Assembly (NCBI GenBank): GCA_027485235.1
Contig: JAIXRJ010000016.1
Coordinates: forward strand, 51,123 to 115,122
From: Comamonadaceae bacterium
GTDB taxonomy: Bacteria > Pseudomonadota > Gammaproteobacteria > Burkholderiales > Burkholderiaceae_C
Direction of reading: 5' to 3'
DNA: 64,000 bases
The notes beneath the pieces were generated by a model that did not search any database, was not told the origin of the DNA, and saw only the letters and a list, made by a program, of their open reading frames with translations. Every line of letters starts with the position of its first letter. Within the stretch, counting starts at the first letter, position 1. Made by a program: the position numbers and the translations under genes. Below are positions 1 through 7,560 of the stretch, in pieces.

Positions 1-509
1 TGGTAACCGGGCGCTTCGTGGGTGATGAGGATGTCGGCCTGCAGTGCGGCCAGTTGTTCGACTTCGTCGGGGTAGATGCTGGACCAGTGTTTCAGGGGCT
101 CGCCGCCTTGCCAGCGGTCTTGGCGCGGCGTGATGCGGGCGTGTTCTTCGCGGTTGCGAAACTTGGGGGCTTGCCGGTCTTTGGGGTACCACACCGCACC
201 CCGAAACACGCCGCCCAGCCCGCCAATGCGCGTGCCGCAGGGCAGCATGACGACACGGCCATGGATGTTGCGGTCTGCCATTTCGCTCTGCCACACATGG
301 GCAAAGTGGTCTGCATGGTCGGTGTCGTGGTTGCCGTGGATGTACCAGACGCGTTCGCGGATGGCCGCCAGCTCAATGTGCAGCGGGCGTGCCGGCTCCA
401 GGTCGCCCAGCAGGATGACGGCGCGGGCGTCGGTGTGCAGGGCGGCATCGATTATGTGCTGCCACTGGCCGTGCGGGTCGCCACAAAAGAGGAGGGGGCC
501 GGGGTGCAT
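1..509 (-). CDS. metallophosphoesterase, C-terminus cut by window edge
   Basis: Calcineurin-like phosphoesterase that probably hydrolyses a phosphoester with a two-metal centre in the cytoplasm; substrate unknown. Translating inward from the ATG at 509 gives the expected metal-ligand series: GDPHG (residues 10-14), LLGDLE (about 33-38), IHGNHD (about 57-62) and ITHEAPG just before the window edge. About 169 residues are visible and the rest lies outside. The ATG sits 23 bases after the stop of the ATPase gene, on the same strand, so the two may be co-transcribed. No in-frame upstream start was found before that stop. The family call is good; the biological role is not determined. Confidence 0.8.
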   Translation of the reverse strand, partial: MHPGPLLFCGDPHGQWQHIIDAALHTDARAVILLGDLEPARPLHIELAAIRERVWYIHGNHDTDHADHFAHVWQSEMADRNIHGRVVMLPCGTRIGGLGGVFRGAVWYPKDRQAPKFRNREEHARITPRQDRWQGGEPLKHWSSIYPDEVEQLAALQADILITHEAPGY

Positions 510-532
510 GGGCGAAGTCCGTGCCTTGTGGT

Positions 533-1711
533 TCAGGTGGGGTTGAGCAATTCGAGCATGCCTTGCAAGCCAATGGCCTGTGCGCCTTGTCGAAGGCTGA
601 AGCGCTCGTTACCCGGGTAAACCACGTAGCGTTGGCTGATGCCCAGATCGTCACATGCGTGTTTGAATCCGCGTTCGGGAGATGGCGCACTGGATCGTTT
701 GACCTCGATCGCGATATCGGGTTGCCCGCCGCGTTCAAACAGCAGGTCAATTTCCGCACCATCGTGGGTGCGATAAAAGTAGGGCTTGAGCGATGGACAG
801 GCTTGCGTGATCAGTGTTTCCAAAACAAAGCCTTCGTAGCTGGCCCCTGCAACGGGGTGGCCCAGCACGTCGTTTTCGTCTTTCAGGCCCAGCAAGGCAT
901 GCACCAAGCCGCTGTCGCGCACAAACACTTTGGGCGTCTTGACCAAGCGCTTGCCCACATTGGCAAACCAGGGTTGAAGTCGGCGCACCAAGTGCAGGTC
1001 AGTGAGCAGGTCGATGTAGCGGCCTACGGTCGGGGCACTGACACCTAAGCTGGCTGCCAGTTGCGCTTGATTGATTTGGCCGCCTTGTTGGTGCGCCAGC
1101 ATGGTCCACAGGCGGCCCAGTGTTTCGGCGGGCATCCGGGGGGCGAACATGGGCACGTCACGTTCTAAATAAGAGCGGATGAAGTCTTGCCGCCACGCCA
1201 TGCTGTGTGCATCGTCTTGCGCCAGCAAACTGTCTGGAAAGCCGCCCCGGTTCCACAAAACAGATTCAGACAGACCCGCAGAAATGGCTTCGCTCAAGTT
1301 GATGGCATGCATGTCCAGATAGGCCACGCGACCTGCCAGGGTTTCGGAAGATTGCTGCATCAGTTCCATAGCGGCCGAGCCTAAGAGCAAAAAATGGCCG
1401 TAGCGCTGACCAGCTGCACGCCTTTCGTCAATGAGCCCGCGCAAGACGACAAAAAGTTCTGGCACGCGGTGGATTTCATCGATAACGACGAGTTTGGGGG
1501 CTTGTGCCCTCAAATAGGTTTCGGGGTCTTCCAAGCGGCGGCGGTTTGAGGGAAGTTCCAAATCCAGGTACACCGCGCCTTGTGGCCAATCGGCCGCAAG
1601 TTGACGCGCAAGCGTGGTTTTCCCCATCTGACGGGGCCCGAGCAATACCGCAGCGGGCACGCCGGAACTGAGTCTTTGGTAGACAATGGAGGCGATTTGT
1701 CGATTGATCAT
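533..1711 (-). CDS. AAA-type ATPase with DUF4143 domain
   Basis: P-loop ATPase of the AAA_14/DUF4143 family, 392 residues, which is usual for the family. Walker A is GPRQMGKTT (about 25-33) and Walker B is LVVIDE (about 74-79). The C-terminal half carries a winged-helix stretch (SLGVSAPTVGRYIDLL) and the nuclease-like DUF4143 region (DGAEIDLLFE...AIEVKR), which resembles the D-ExK pattern of restriction-type folds. Members are widespread, often laterally transferred, and mostly uncharacterised. The ATG at 1711 follows an AT-rich -10-like box by only eight bases. It probably heads a two-gene unit with the downstream phosphoesterase. Function unknown; binding or cleavage of nucleic acid is an inference. 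Confidence 0.85.
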   Translation of the reverse strand: MINRQIASIVYQRLSSGVPAAVLLGPRQMGKTTLARQLAADWPQGAVYLDLELPSNRRRLEDPETYLRAQAPKLVVIDEIHRVPELFVVLRGLIDERRAAGQRYGHFLLLGSAAMELMQQSSETLAGRVAYLDMHAINLSEAISAGLSESVLWNRGGFPDSLLAQDDAHSMAWRQDFIRSYLERDVPMFAPRMPAETLGRLWTMLAHQQGGQINQAQLAASLGVSAPTVGRYIDLLTDLHLVRRLQPWFANVGKRLVKTPKVFVRDSGLVHALLGLKDENDVLGHPVAGASYEGFVLETLITQACPSLKPYFYRTHDGAEIDLLFERGGQPDIAIEVKRSSAPSPERGFKHACDDLGISQRYVVYPGNERFSLRQGAQAIGLQGMLELLNPT

Positions 1712-1719
1712 TCCCGTAA

Positions 1720-1725
1720 ATCATA
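1720..1725 (-). promoter_or_regulatory. -10-like box before the AAA ATPase
   Basis: Read on the minus strand this is TATGAT, within an AT-rich patch (1716-1740) that stands out from the GC-rich surroundings. Only eight bases separate it from the ATG at 1711, so a transcript would start at or next to the start codon. No convincing -35 was seen. Confidence 0.4.
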
Positions 1726-1748
1726 CATCATATATTTGATTTTCGGGG

Positions 1749-1898
1749 TTAATTGGGGTGTGACTCAGTAACATCTTGCACGAAAGCCCCAGCCGGTGAC
1801 TGCATTTTGTAGAGGCCCGCCTTGTGGGGCGAGAGGTCGTGGTCGGCAGGGTTGATCGCGATGCGGGCAATTTGATCGCCCGTCAACCGCCGCCTCAC
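1749..1898 (-). CDS. small uncharacterised reading frame overlapping the nemA stop
   Basis: A 49-residue frame opens with GTG at 1898, overlapping the stop of the old yellow enzyme gene (GTGA arrangement typical of translational coupling), and ends at TAA 1749-1751. Most of its codons end in G or C, as in neighbouring real genes, and the peptide has a normal composition (GDQIARIAINPADHDL in the first half). I do not recognise it. It could be a genuine small protein coupled to nemA or the decayed tail of a former gene. The last dozen codons lose the GC3 bias, which favours a degraded end. Nothing else explains the 1749-1894 interval. Confidence 0.35.
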   Translation of the reverse strand: MRRRLTGDQIARIAINPADHDLSPHKAGLYKMQSPAGAFVQDVTESHPN

Positions 1899-2992
1899 AT
1901 CGCCGGATAGTCGGTGTAACCCTCCGGCCCCGGTGCATAAAAGGTGCTGGAGTGGGCTTTGGCCAGTGGGGCGTTGGCTTGCAGGCGTTGCACCAGGTCG
2001 GGGTTGGAAATGTAGGCACGGCCAAAGGCCACGGCGTCGGCGCGGCCGGAGGCGATGGCGTCGATGGCCATGTCGCGGGTGTAGCCGTTGTTGGCGATGT
2101 AGGCGCCTTTGAAGGCTTGGCGTGCCCAGGCAAAGTCAAAGCCGGTCAGGTCACGCGGGCCACCGGTGGCGCCTTCCACAAAGTGGATGAAGGCGATGCC
2201 GCGCTGGTTGAGCGCTTCGACCAGCGGGCCGAACACGGTCTGGGGCTTGCTCTCGGCCGAGTCGTTGGCGGGCGAGACGGGCGAGAGGCGGATGCCGGTG
2301 CGGCCTGCGCCGATTTCGGCGGCCACGGCATCCACCACTTCGAGCGCAAAGCGGATGCGGTTTTGCGGTGAGCCGCCGTAGCCGTCGGTGCGCAGGTTGG
2401 TGCTGTCGCGCAAGAACTGGTCGATCAGGTAACCGTTGGCGCCGTGGATTTCCACACCGTCAAAACCGGCGCGCATGGCGTTGGCCGCGCCCTGGCGGTA
2501 TTGCTGCACCACCTCTTGGATTTCTTCTGCGCTCAGGGCGTGTGGCACGGGGGCGGGCACTTTGCCGTTGCGGCCATAGGCCATCACTTTGGCGGCCACG
2601 GCCGAGGGGGCGATGGGCTCGGCCCCGCCGGTCAGGTCGGGGTGCGAGATGCGGCCCACATGCCAGATTTGCGCCACGATCTTGCCGCCCGCGGCATGCA
2701 CAGCCTGGGTGATGGGCTTCCAGCCTTCGACCTGCGCGTCGGAGTAAATGCCCGGCGTGGCCATGTAGCCTTTGCCACCGGGCGAGACCTGCGTGCCCTC
2801 GCTGATGATCAGGCCTGCGTTGCTGCGCTGGCGGTAGTACGCGATGTTCATGGCGCTGCCGGGGATGTCGCCCGCGGCTTCGTCGGCGCGGCAGCGGGTC
2901 AGTGGCGCCATGACCACGCGGTTGGCCATCTCGATGTCGCCGATGCGGGTGGGTTGGAAAAGTTGGGCGAGGGTGTCGGTCATGGGGGTCAT
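1895..2992 (-). CDS. nemA: old yellow enzyme, N-ethylmaleimide reductase type alkene reductase
   Basis: FMN-dependent NAD(P)H oxidoreductase that reduces activated C=C bonds and nitro or maleimide electrophiles in the cytosol. The protein reads like E. coli NemA from end to end: NRVVMAPLTRCRA near the N-terminus, YYRQRSNAGLIISEGTQ, IWHVGRISHP, the substrate-binding EIHGANGYLIDQFL (His and Asn ligands), TDGYGGS, and a C-terminal EGYTDYP tail. I prefer the ATG at 2992; another ATG at 2983 is equally possible. Further upstream in-frame codons would run through the divergent promoter region shared with the exonuclease. Length of about 365 residues matches the family. It probably handles electrophile or xenobiotic stress. 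Confidence 0.9.
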   Translation of the reverse strand: MTPMTDTLAQLFQPTRIGDIEMANRVVMAPLTRCRADEAAGDIPGSAMNIAYYRQRSNAGLIISEGTQVSPGGKGYMATPGIYSDAQVEGWKPITQAVHAAGGKIVAQIWHVGRISHPDLTGGAEPIAPSAVAAKVMAYGRNGKVPAPVPHALSAEEIQEVVQQYRQGAANAMRAGFDGVEIHGANGYLIDQFLRDSTNLRTDGYGGSPQNRIRFALEVVDAVAAEIGAGRTGIRLSPVSPANDSAESKPQTVFGPLVEALNQRGIAFIHFVEGATGGPRDLTGFDFAWARQAFKGAYIANNGYTRDMAIDAIASGRADAVAFGRAYISNPDLVQRLQANAPLAKAHSSTFYAPGPEGYTDYPAM

Positions 2993-3090
2993 GTGTTGAG
3001 GCCAAAAGTGAAGTCGGTCATTATGAGTGGCGCAGCGGCTTGTGGGCTGCCACCACATCACAGTCCGGCCCGAAGCCGCAACGCACTGGG

Positions 3091-3096
3091 GATAAT
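3091..3096 (+). promoter_or_regulatory. -10-like box for the exonuclease gene
   Basis: GATAAT lies about 30 bases before the chosen GTG start at 3127. It supports that start over the in-frame TTG at 3040, which lies upstream of this box. No clear -35 is visible. Confidence 0.4.
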
Positions 3097-3126
3097 GGCA
3101 TTTCCTTCACCATTGAACACCACGCC

Positions 3127-3738
3127 GTGAGCGCCATCGCCGTCATTGACTTTGAGACCACGGGCATTTCGCCGGGCATGGGTGACCGCGCCACCGAGGT
3201 GGCCATCGTCATGCTGGAGGGCGGACAGTTGGTGGACCGCTATCAGAGCCTGATGAACGCCGGGGTGCGGGTGAACAGTTTCATCACCCAGCTCACGGGC
3301 ATCAGCAACGAGATGGTGCAGGCCGCGCCGCCGGCCGAGCAGGTGATGCGCGAGGCGGCGCGCTTTGTGGCCGGGCGGCCCATGGTGGCGCACAACGCGG
3401 CGTTTGACAAAAAGTTCTGGCAGGCCGAGTTGGCGCGTTGCGGGCAAGAGGCGTTGCACCCTTTTGCTTGCACCGTGCTGCTCTCGCGCCGCCTTTACCC
3501 CCAAGCGCCCAACCACAAGCTGGGCACCTTGGCCGCGCTGCACCACTTGCCTTCGTCGGGCCGGGCTCACCGGGCCCTGGCCGATGCCGAAATGGCCGCA
3601 CACTTGTTGGCGCAGATGCAGCATGACCTGAAATCCCGCTTCAGCTGTAGCCAAACGGACCATGCCTTGCTGATGGGCTTGCAGCGCACCAGCCGCCAGA
3701 TGGTGGGCCCCTACCTCAGGCAGCGGGCTTCGGCTTGA
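3127..3738 (+). CDS. DnaQ-like 3'-5' exonuclease (DEDDh family)
   Basis: Predicted two-metal 3'-5' exonuclease acting on DNA or RNA ends. From the GTG start the DEDDh residues appear in order: the pair in VIDFETTG (residues 6-13), the next Asp in MVAHNAAFD, and HRALADAE with the catalytic His and final Asp. At 203 residues it is a stand-alone exonuclease domain, similar in size to the DnaQ epsilon catalytic domain, but it lacks a recognisable clamp-binding or polymerase-binding tail. It may be a proofreading paralogue or a repair/RNA exonuclease; the exact substrate is uncertain. It is divergent from nemA. An in-frame TTG at 3040 is possible but is preceded by no promoter. Confidence 0.8.
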   Translation: MSAIAVIDFETTGISPGMGDRATEVAIVMLEGGQLVDRYQSLMNAGVRVNSFITQLTGISNEMVQAAPPAEQVMREAARFVAGRPMVAHNAAFDKKFWQAELARCGQEALHPFACTVLLSRRLYPQAPNHKLGTLAALHHLPSSGRAHRALADAEMAAHLLAQMQHDLKSRFSCSQTDHALLMGLQRTSRQMVGPYLRQRASA

Positions 3739-3764
3739 TTCAAGTTGTGGCCCGAGGTCGAAGA

Positions 3765-4361
3765 TCAGCCCTGGACCACCCTCCAATAAGCTTCGCGTGT
3801 TTCGGGGCTGACCGCGTCCAGTGCCTGTTCATAGCGTGTTTGGTGCTGCCGCAGCATGCGGGCCGAGGCGATGCTTTTGGTTTTGCAAAACCAGTGGCAA
3901 CTGTGTTGCATCAAAAACATCTCGGCCATGATGCGAAAAGAGCGCTCTTTGGCCGATGCCGGGGTGAGGGCCATGGCGCGTTCAATGCCCTGGGCGTGCA
4001 CGGACAACAGGCGGCGCATGTCAAACGTGGCTTTGGGGGTGAGCTGGTCGATCCAGGGCAGCGCGATTTTGAAGCCCCGGGCCTCGGGTGCAGACAGGCG
4101 TCCGAATTCGGTGGCCAGGTTTTTGAATTCATCCGCCAATTGCTGCTCGGCCACTTCTTGCAGTTGCAATATCTGCTGCTGGCGTGCGGCTTCGGGCTCG
4201 CCCAGGGCGCGCATGTAGGCCTCGGTCAATTGCGCCATGTGTTTTTCGATCTGGTAGGGCCGCAAGTGCGCTGCCAGCAGGGCGGTGCGTTGGCGCTGGC
4301 CTTGCGTGTTCAGCCAGTGAATGAGCGCACCCAATAAAAACAAAAGACTCAGCAGTTCCAT
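3765..4361 (-). CDS. membrane-anchored hypothetical protein
   Basis: I do not recognise this 198-residue protein. It starts with a short hydrophobic segment (MELLSLLFLLGALIHWL) that looks like a membrane anchor, followed by a charged, Gln- and Glu-rich helical region (about 60-110, probable coiled coil) and an alpha-helical C-terminal half with a Cys-His-Cys patch (SCHWFC). The ATG at 4361 is chosen because the hydrophobic anchor begins there; extending further would add low-complexity residues from the intergenic region. It converges with the exonuclease gene and is divergent from the phasin. Function unknown. Confidence 0.6.
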   Translation of the reverse strand: MELLSLLFLLGALIHWLNTQGQRQRTALLAAHLRPYQIEKHMAQLTEAYMRALGEPEAARQQQILQLQEVAEQQLADEFKNLATEFGRLSAPEARGFKIALPWIDQLTPKATFDMRRLLSVHAQGIERAMALTPASAKERSFRIMAEMFLMQHSCHWFCKTKSIASARMLRQHQTRYEQALDAVSPETREAYWRVVQG

Positions 4362-4380
4362 ATCTGTCCGTATCTGTCCG
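4361..4380. repeat. tandem 10-base duplication
   Basis: Two perfect copies of TATCTGTCCG lie back to back just upstream of the minus-strand hypothetical start at 4361. It could be a replication slip or part of a regulatory site. No further copies were noticed nearby. Confidence 0.5.
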
Positions 4381-4570
4381 GTTTGGCAGAGCCCTGGGGC
4401 CCGATGCCCCAAGTGTAGTGAAGCGCTGGGCAGGCTCCGCTGGCGCGAAAGGCGGCTGGCGCACCGAAGGATTTGGAGTGCGGCCTCTAAAGCGCGGGTT
4501 TTCCCTTGCCTTGGTCCGGGCCTGGTGTTCAAATTGCTGCATTGCAACAAACCTTTCCAAGGAACCCCCC

Positions 4571-5128
4571 ATGAACTTCAATGCTGAACAACTCGTCGCC
4601 ACCCAACAAGCCCAGCTGAACGCTGCTTCGGGCCTGTCGCAAAGCGCTTTCGCCGGTTTCGAGCGCTTGGTCGCGCTGAACATGGCCGCTGGCAAAGCCG
4701 CTGTGGACGAGTCTTTCGCCAACGCACAAGCCTTGTTCGCCGCCAAGAACCCCCAAGACATGCTGGCCGCTCAAGCCGCTTTGGTGCAGCCTGCTTTTGA
4801 AAAGGCCGTCTCTTATGGCCGTCACCTGACCGACATCGCCAACAGCACCGGCGCCGAGTTCACCAAGGCTGTCGAAGGCCAGTTCGCCGAGACCGAGCAA
4901 GCTGTCAAAAGCTTGGTCGAGAGCAGCCTGAAGAACGCGCCAGCCGGTTCTGACGCCGCTGTGGCCGCCATCAAAACCGCCATCGAAGCCGGTCAAAACG
5001 CTGCTGAAACCCTGAAAAAAGTGGTCAAGCAAGCCGCTGACACCGCCGAGTCCAACCTGAAGGCCGCCACCGCCCAAGCAGAAGCTTCGGTCAAAGCCGC
5101 CATGAGCAAGGCCAAAGCCAAGGCTTGA
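4571..5128 (+). CDS. phaP: phasin family protein
   Basis: Phasins coat intracellular polyhydroxyalkanoate granules and control their number and size. This 185-residue protein has the usual make-up: almost entirely helical, rich in Ala, Lys and Glu, opening with NFNAEQLVATQQAQLNA, with repeated AA-K/E patterns and a Lys/Ala tail (SKAKAKA). The ATG at 4571 follows an AAGGAA ribosome-binding site. A strong rho-independent terminator follows at 5163. The gene is monocistronic. Its presence implies PHA storage even though no PHA synthase lies in this window. Highly abundant phasins normally have strong promoters; the 200 bases upstream may hold it, but I found no clear box. Confidence 0.88.
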   Translation: MNFNAEQLVATQQAQLNAASGLSQSAFAGFERLVALNMAAGKAAVDESFANAQALFAAKNPQDMLAAQAALVQPAFEKAVSYGRHLTDIANSTGAEFTKAVEGQFAETEQAVKSLVESSLKNAPAGSDAAVAAIKTAIEAGQNAAETLKKVVKQAADTAESNLKAATAQAEASVKAAMSKAKAKA

Positions 5129-5162
5129 TCCCACAAGCACGCCTGCCGTGCTTTCTACAATC

Positions 5163-5187
5163 AAGGCGTCTTCGGACGCCTTTTTTG
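5163..5187 (+). terminator. rho-independent terminator after the phasin gene
   Basis: An eight-base stem (AAGGCGTC / GACGCCTT) closed by a TTCG tetraloop, directly followed by a T run. Confidence 0.9.
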
Positions 5188-5194
5188 TTTCTGG

Positions 5195-5992
5195 ATGCCC
5201 CTCATGCCCCCTGCGTTTGCCCACCCCTCTGCCCCTGCCCTGCACATCGAAGGGGGTGTGGCCACCATCACCCTGAACCGCCCGGCCCAGCGCAACCGGC
5301 TGGAAAACGGCGACCTGAAGACCTTGCTGGCGCAGTTTGAACAAGTCCATCACAACGCCGATGTGGGCGTGCTGGTGCTGACGGCCAACACCGAAGGCCA
5401 GCCCAAGCCGGTGTTTTGCGCGGGTTATGACATCAGCGGTTTCAACGAGCCCGGCCATGGCGCAACGTTTTTTGAGGAAATTCCTGACGCACTGGCCAAG
5501 CTGCGGCCCGTGACGATTTGTGCCTTGAACGGCAGCGTGTACGGTGGCGCCACCGATCTGGTGCTGGCCTGCGACTTGTGCATCGGCCTGCAAGGCATCG
5601 AGTGGCGCATGCCTGCCACCGCGCTGGGCTTGCATTACTACCCCAGTGGTTTGCAGCGCTATGTCAGCCGTTTTGGCGTGGCGGGTGCCAAGCGCGCGTT
5701 TTTGACGGCGCGGCCTTTCTCGGCCGAGCAGCTCCATGCCATGGGCTTGTTCGAGGCCCTGGTGCCCGATGCCGATTGGGCTTCGACCTTGGACCTGCTG
5801 GTCCGCGACATCCTGGCGTTGGCGCCTTTGGCGGTGCAGGAGACCAAAAAGTCGATCAACGAAATCGCGGCGGGCCAGATGGACACCGATCGCCTGCGTG
5901 CACGCGAGCACATGACCAGCGACAGCGCCGACTTTGCCGAAGGCCTTGCGGCCTTTGCCGAGCGCCGCAAGCCCATATTTGCAGGCCGTTGA
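5195..5992 (+). CDS. crotonase-fold (enoyl-CoA hydratase/isomerase family) protein
   Basis: Crotonase-superfamily acyl-CoA enzyme, 265 residues. Both oxyanion-hole segments are present: FCAGYDI (about 74-80) and YGGAT (about 116-120). The two glutamates that classical enoyl-CoA hydratases use are not: the first position is Asp121 in GGATDLVLACD and the second is Ala141 in RMPATALGL. Hydration of a 2-enoyl-CoA is therefore doubtful, and an isomerase, thioesterase, decarboxylase or other crotonase reaction is more likely. Two ATGs (5195, 5204) are possible. The gene starts right after the phasin terminator and appears to be on its own. Confidence 0.78.
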   Translation: MPLMPPAFAHPSAPALHIEGGVATITLNRPAQRNRLENGDLKTLLAQFEQVHHNADVGVLVLTANTEGQPKPVFCAGYDISGFNEPGHGATFFEEIPDALAKLRPVTICALNGSVYGGATDLVLACDLCIGLQGIEWRMPATALGLHYYPSGLQRYVSRFGVAGAKRAFLTARPFSAEQLHAMGLFEALVPDADWASTLDLLVRDILALAPLAVQETKKSINEIAAGQMDTDRLRAREHMTSDSADFAEGLAAFAERRKPIFAGR

Positions 5993-6136
5993 CCGGCCCA
6001 TGGCCCACCTCATTGGCAGGTTTTTGCTGAGAGCCGCCGCGTGTCGCGCGAGCCCACTGCGGTCCGGGATCGCCGTGTTCACCCGCTCGAGCCCCACAAG
6101 TTCCGCCTGAGCTGGAGCCACCGTTTCCAGTGAGCT

Positions 6137-6994
6137 TCATGCGCTGCTGGCACTGCGTTGTCCGGCTGACCAAGCGCTGCCCATGGAGGCGGCGATGATG
6201 AAGCCCATCGCGGCCCACTGCCCGGGGCTCAGGCGCTCGGCCAGCACGATCCAGCCGGCGATCGCGCCGACCGCGGGCTCCAGACTCAGCAAAATGCTGA
6301 AGGTGCCCTTGGGCAAGTGCTTCAGGGCATACATCTCCAGCGTGTAGGGCACGGCGCTCGACAGCAGGGCCACGGCCAGACCGGCGGCCAGCCATTGCGT
6401 GTCCAGCAAGGCGCTGCCCGCTTCGTACAGGCCAAAGGGCGTCACCACCAAGGCCGCAGCCAGCATGCCCATGGGTGTGGCCATGACGCCATACTGCTTG
6501 GCCACGCGTTGTCCATACACGATGTAAAGGGCCCAACAGACGCCCGCCGCCCATGCCAATCCGATGCCCAAAGGGTCGAGTGCATCGTGGGCACCCGGCC
6601 AGGGCAAGATCAACCCCAAGCCCAAAATGGCCAGCACCACCCAGAGCCCATCGCTGGCTTTGCGCGAGTGCCACAAGGCCAGGGCCAGCGGGCCGGTGAA
6701 TTCAATGGCGATGGCCAAGCCAAAGGGAATCGTTTTGATGGCGTTGTAAAACAAGAGGTTCATCACCCCCAGCGTGACGCCGTACAGGCCCAGCGGCAGC
6801 GCGTCGGCCCAGGTCCACTGGCGACGCCACGGGCGCCACCAAGCCATCAAGATGAGCGTGGCAAACACCAGGCGGTAGAGCGTGGTGCCGCCGGCGCCGA
6901 TGGCGGGGAACAGGCTTTTGGCAAACGAAGTGCCAATCGACAGGGAGACCAAGGAGCCGAGCAGGGCAGCCACGGGCCAGACGGGAAAGGACAA
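6137..6994 (-). CDS. rhtA: RhtA-type threonine/homoserine exporter, EamA/DMT family
   Basis: Ten-helix inner-membrane exporter of the drug/metabolite superfamily, probably for threonine, homoserine or related amino acids. It follows E. coli RhtA along its length: a TSFAKSLFP segment in helix 1, RLVFATLIL with the WRPWR loop, EFTGPLALAL, WALYIVYGQR and SAVPYTLEMYAL, and a final EP-x-V repeat half. Length is 285 residues. No ATG lies at the N-terminus: the frame is open from a TAG and the first plausible codon is a TTG at 6994, so the start is uncertain. It is divergent from yajC. The DMT family call is firm; the substrate is by similarity. Confidence 0.8.
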   Translation of the reverse strand: MSFPVWPVAALLGSLVSLSIGTSFAKSLFPAIGAGGTTLYRLVFATLILMAWWRPWRRQWTWADALPLGLYGVTLGVMNLLFYNAIKTIPFGLAIAIEFTGPLALALWHSRKASDGLWVVLAILGLGLILPWPGAHDALDPLGIGLAWAAGVCWALYIVYGQRVAKQYGVMATPMGMLAAALVVTPFGLYEAGSALLDTQWLAAGLAVALLSSAVPYTLEMYALKHLPKGTFSILLSLEPAVGAIAGWIVLAERLSPGQWAAMGFIIAASMGSAWSAGQRSASSA

Positions 6995-7160
6995 AGAAAG
7001 GCTTTCGAGGGTGGAAAGGGCGCGCCAGTTGGGCTAAAACCTGAGCCTGCCGGGTACATTCGAGCGCATCATAGCCCCGCATACAATCTGCCCTTGGTCT
7101 GCCCCATGGCGTGTTGCGGTGGGGCCGAAGACAGTCCGTCCGATTTTGTGGAGTTTTTTC

Positions 7161-7493
7161 ATGTTCATTTCGTCCGCTTTTGCCCAAACCGCTCCTGCTG
7201 CCGCTGCTGGCAGCGACATGCAGTCCACTTTGATGAGCATGTTGCCTTTGTTGCTGATGTTCGCCGTGCTGTACTTCGTCATGATCCGCCCCCAGATGAA
7301 AAAGCAAAAAGAGCACCGCGCCATGATCGACGCATTGGCCAAAGGCGACGAGGTTGTGACCGCTGGCGGTCTGCTGGGCAAAGTCAGCAAAATTGGCGAC
7401 AGCAACCTCTCTGTGGAAATCTCTGCCGGCGTGGAAGTCCAGATGCAGCGCAGCGCCGTGGTTCAGGTTTTGCCCAAAGGCACACTGAAGTAA
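7161..7493 (+). CDS. yajC: preprotein translocase subunit YajC
   Basis: Accessory subunit of the SecDF-YajC complex that assists Sec-dependent export at the inner membrane. The 110-residue protein has an Ala-rich periplasmic start, one hydrophobic helix (MLPLLLMFAVLYFVMI) followed by the signature RPQMKKQKEH, and a soluble domain with GDEVVTAGGLLGKV. The ATG at 7161 has a GGAG ribosome-binding site. It is the first gene of yajC-secD-secF, all on the plus strand. A hairpin at 7516 lies between it and secD and may separate expression levels. Confidence 0.95.
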   Translation: MFISSAFAQTAPAAAAGSDMQSTLMSMLPLLLMFAVLYFVMIRPQMKKQKEHRAMIDALAKGDEVVTAGGLLGKVSKIGDSNLSVEISAGVEVQMQRSAVVQVLPKGTLK

Positions 7494-7515
7494 TTCGGTC
7501 CGACGGTTTTTTCAG

Positions 7516-7541
7516 CGGGGCGCGTGACGCCCCGATTTTTC
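7516..7541 (+). terminator. hairpin plus T-run between yajC and secD
   Basis: A seven-base stem (CGGGGCG / CGCCCCG) with a five-base loop, followed by A then five T. It has the form of an intrinsic terminator or attenuator, placed 20 bases before the secD start, so it may lower secD-secF expression relative to yajC. Confidence 0.6.
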
Positions 7542-7560
7542 ATCCTGCACGCGAGTCCTT

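Noticed and set aside
4529..6121. Minus-strand frame across the phasin and crotonase genes
   Set aside because: It crosses two well-supported plus-strand genes and a terminator and has no recognisable motif.
5993..6136. In-frame continuation after the crotonase stop that ends at a TGA (peptide with EPHKFRLSWSHRFQ)
   Set aside because: Codon pattern looks normal, but there is no good start codon or homologue I recognise, so it is too short to call.
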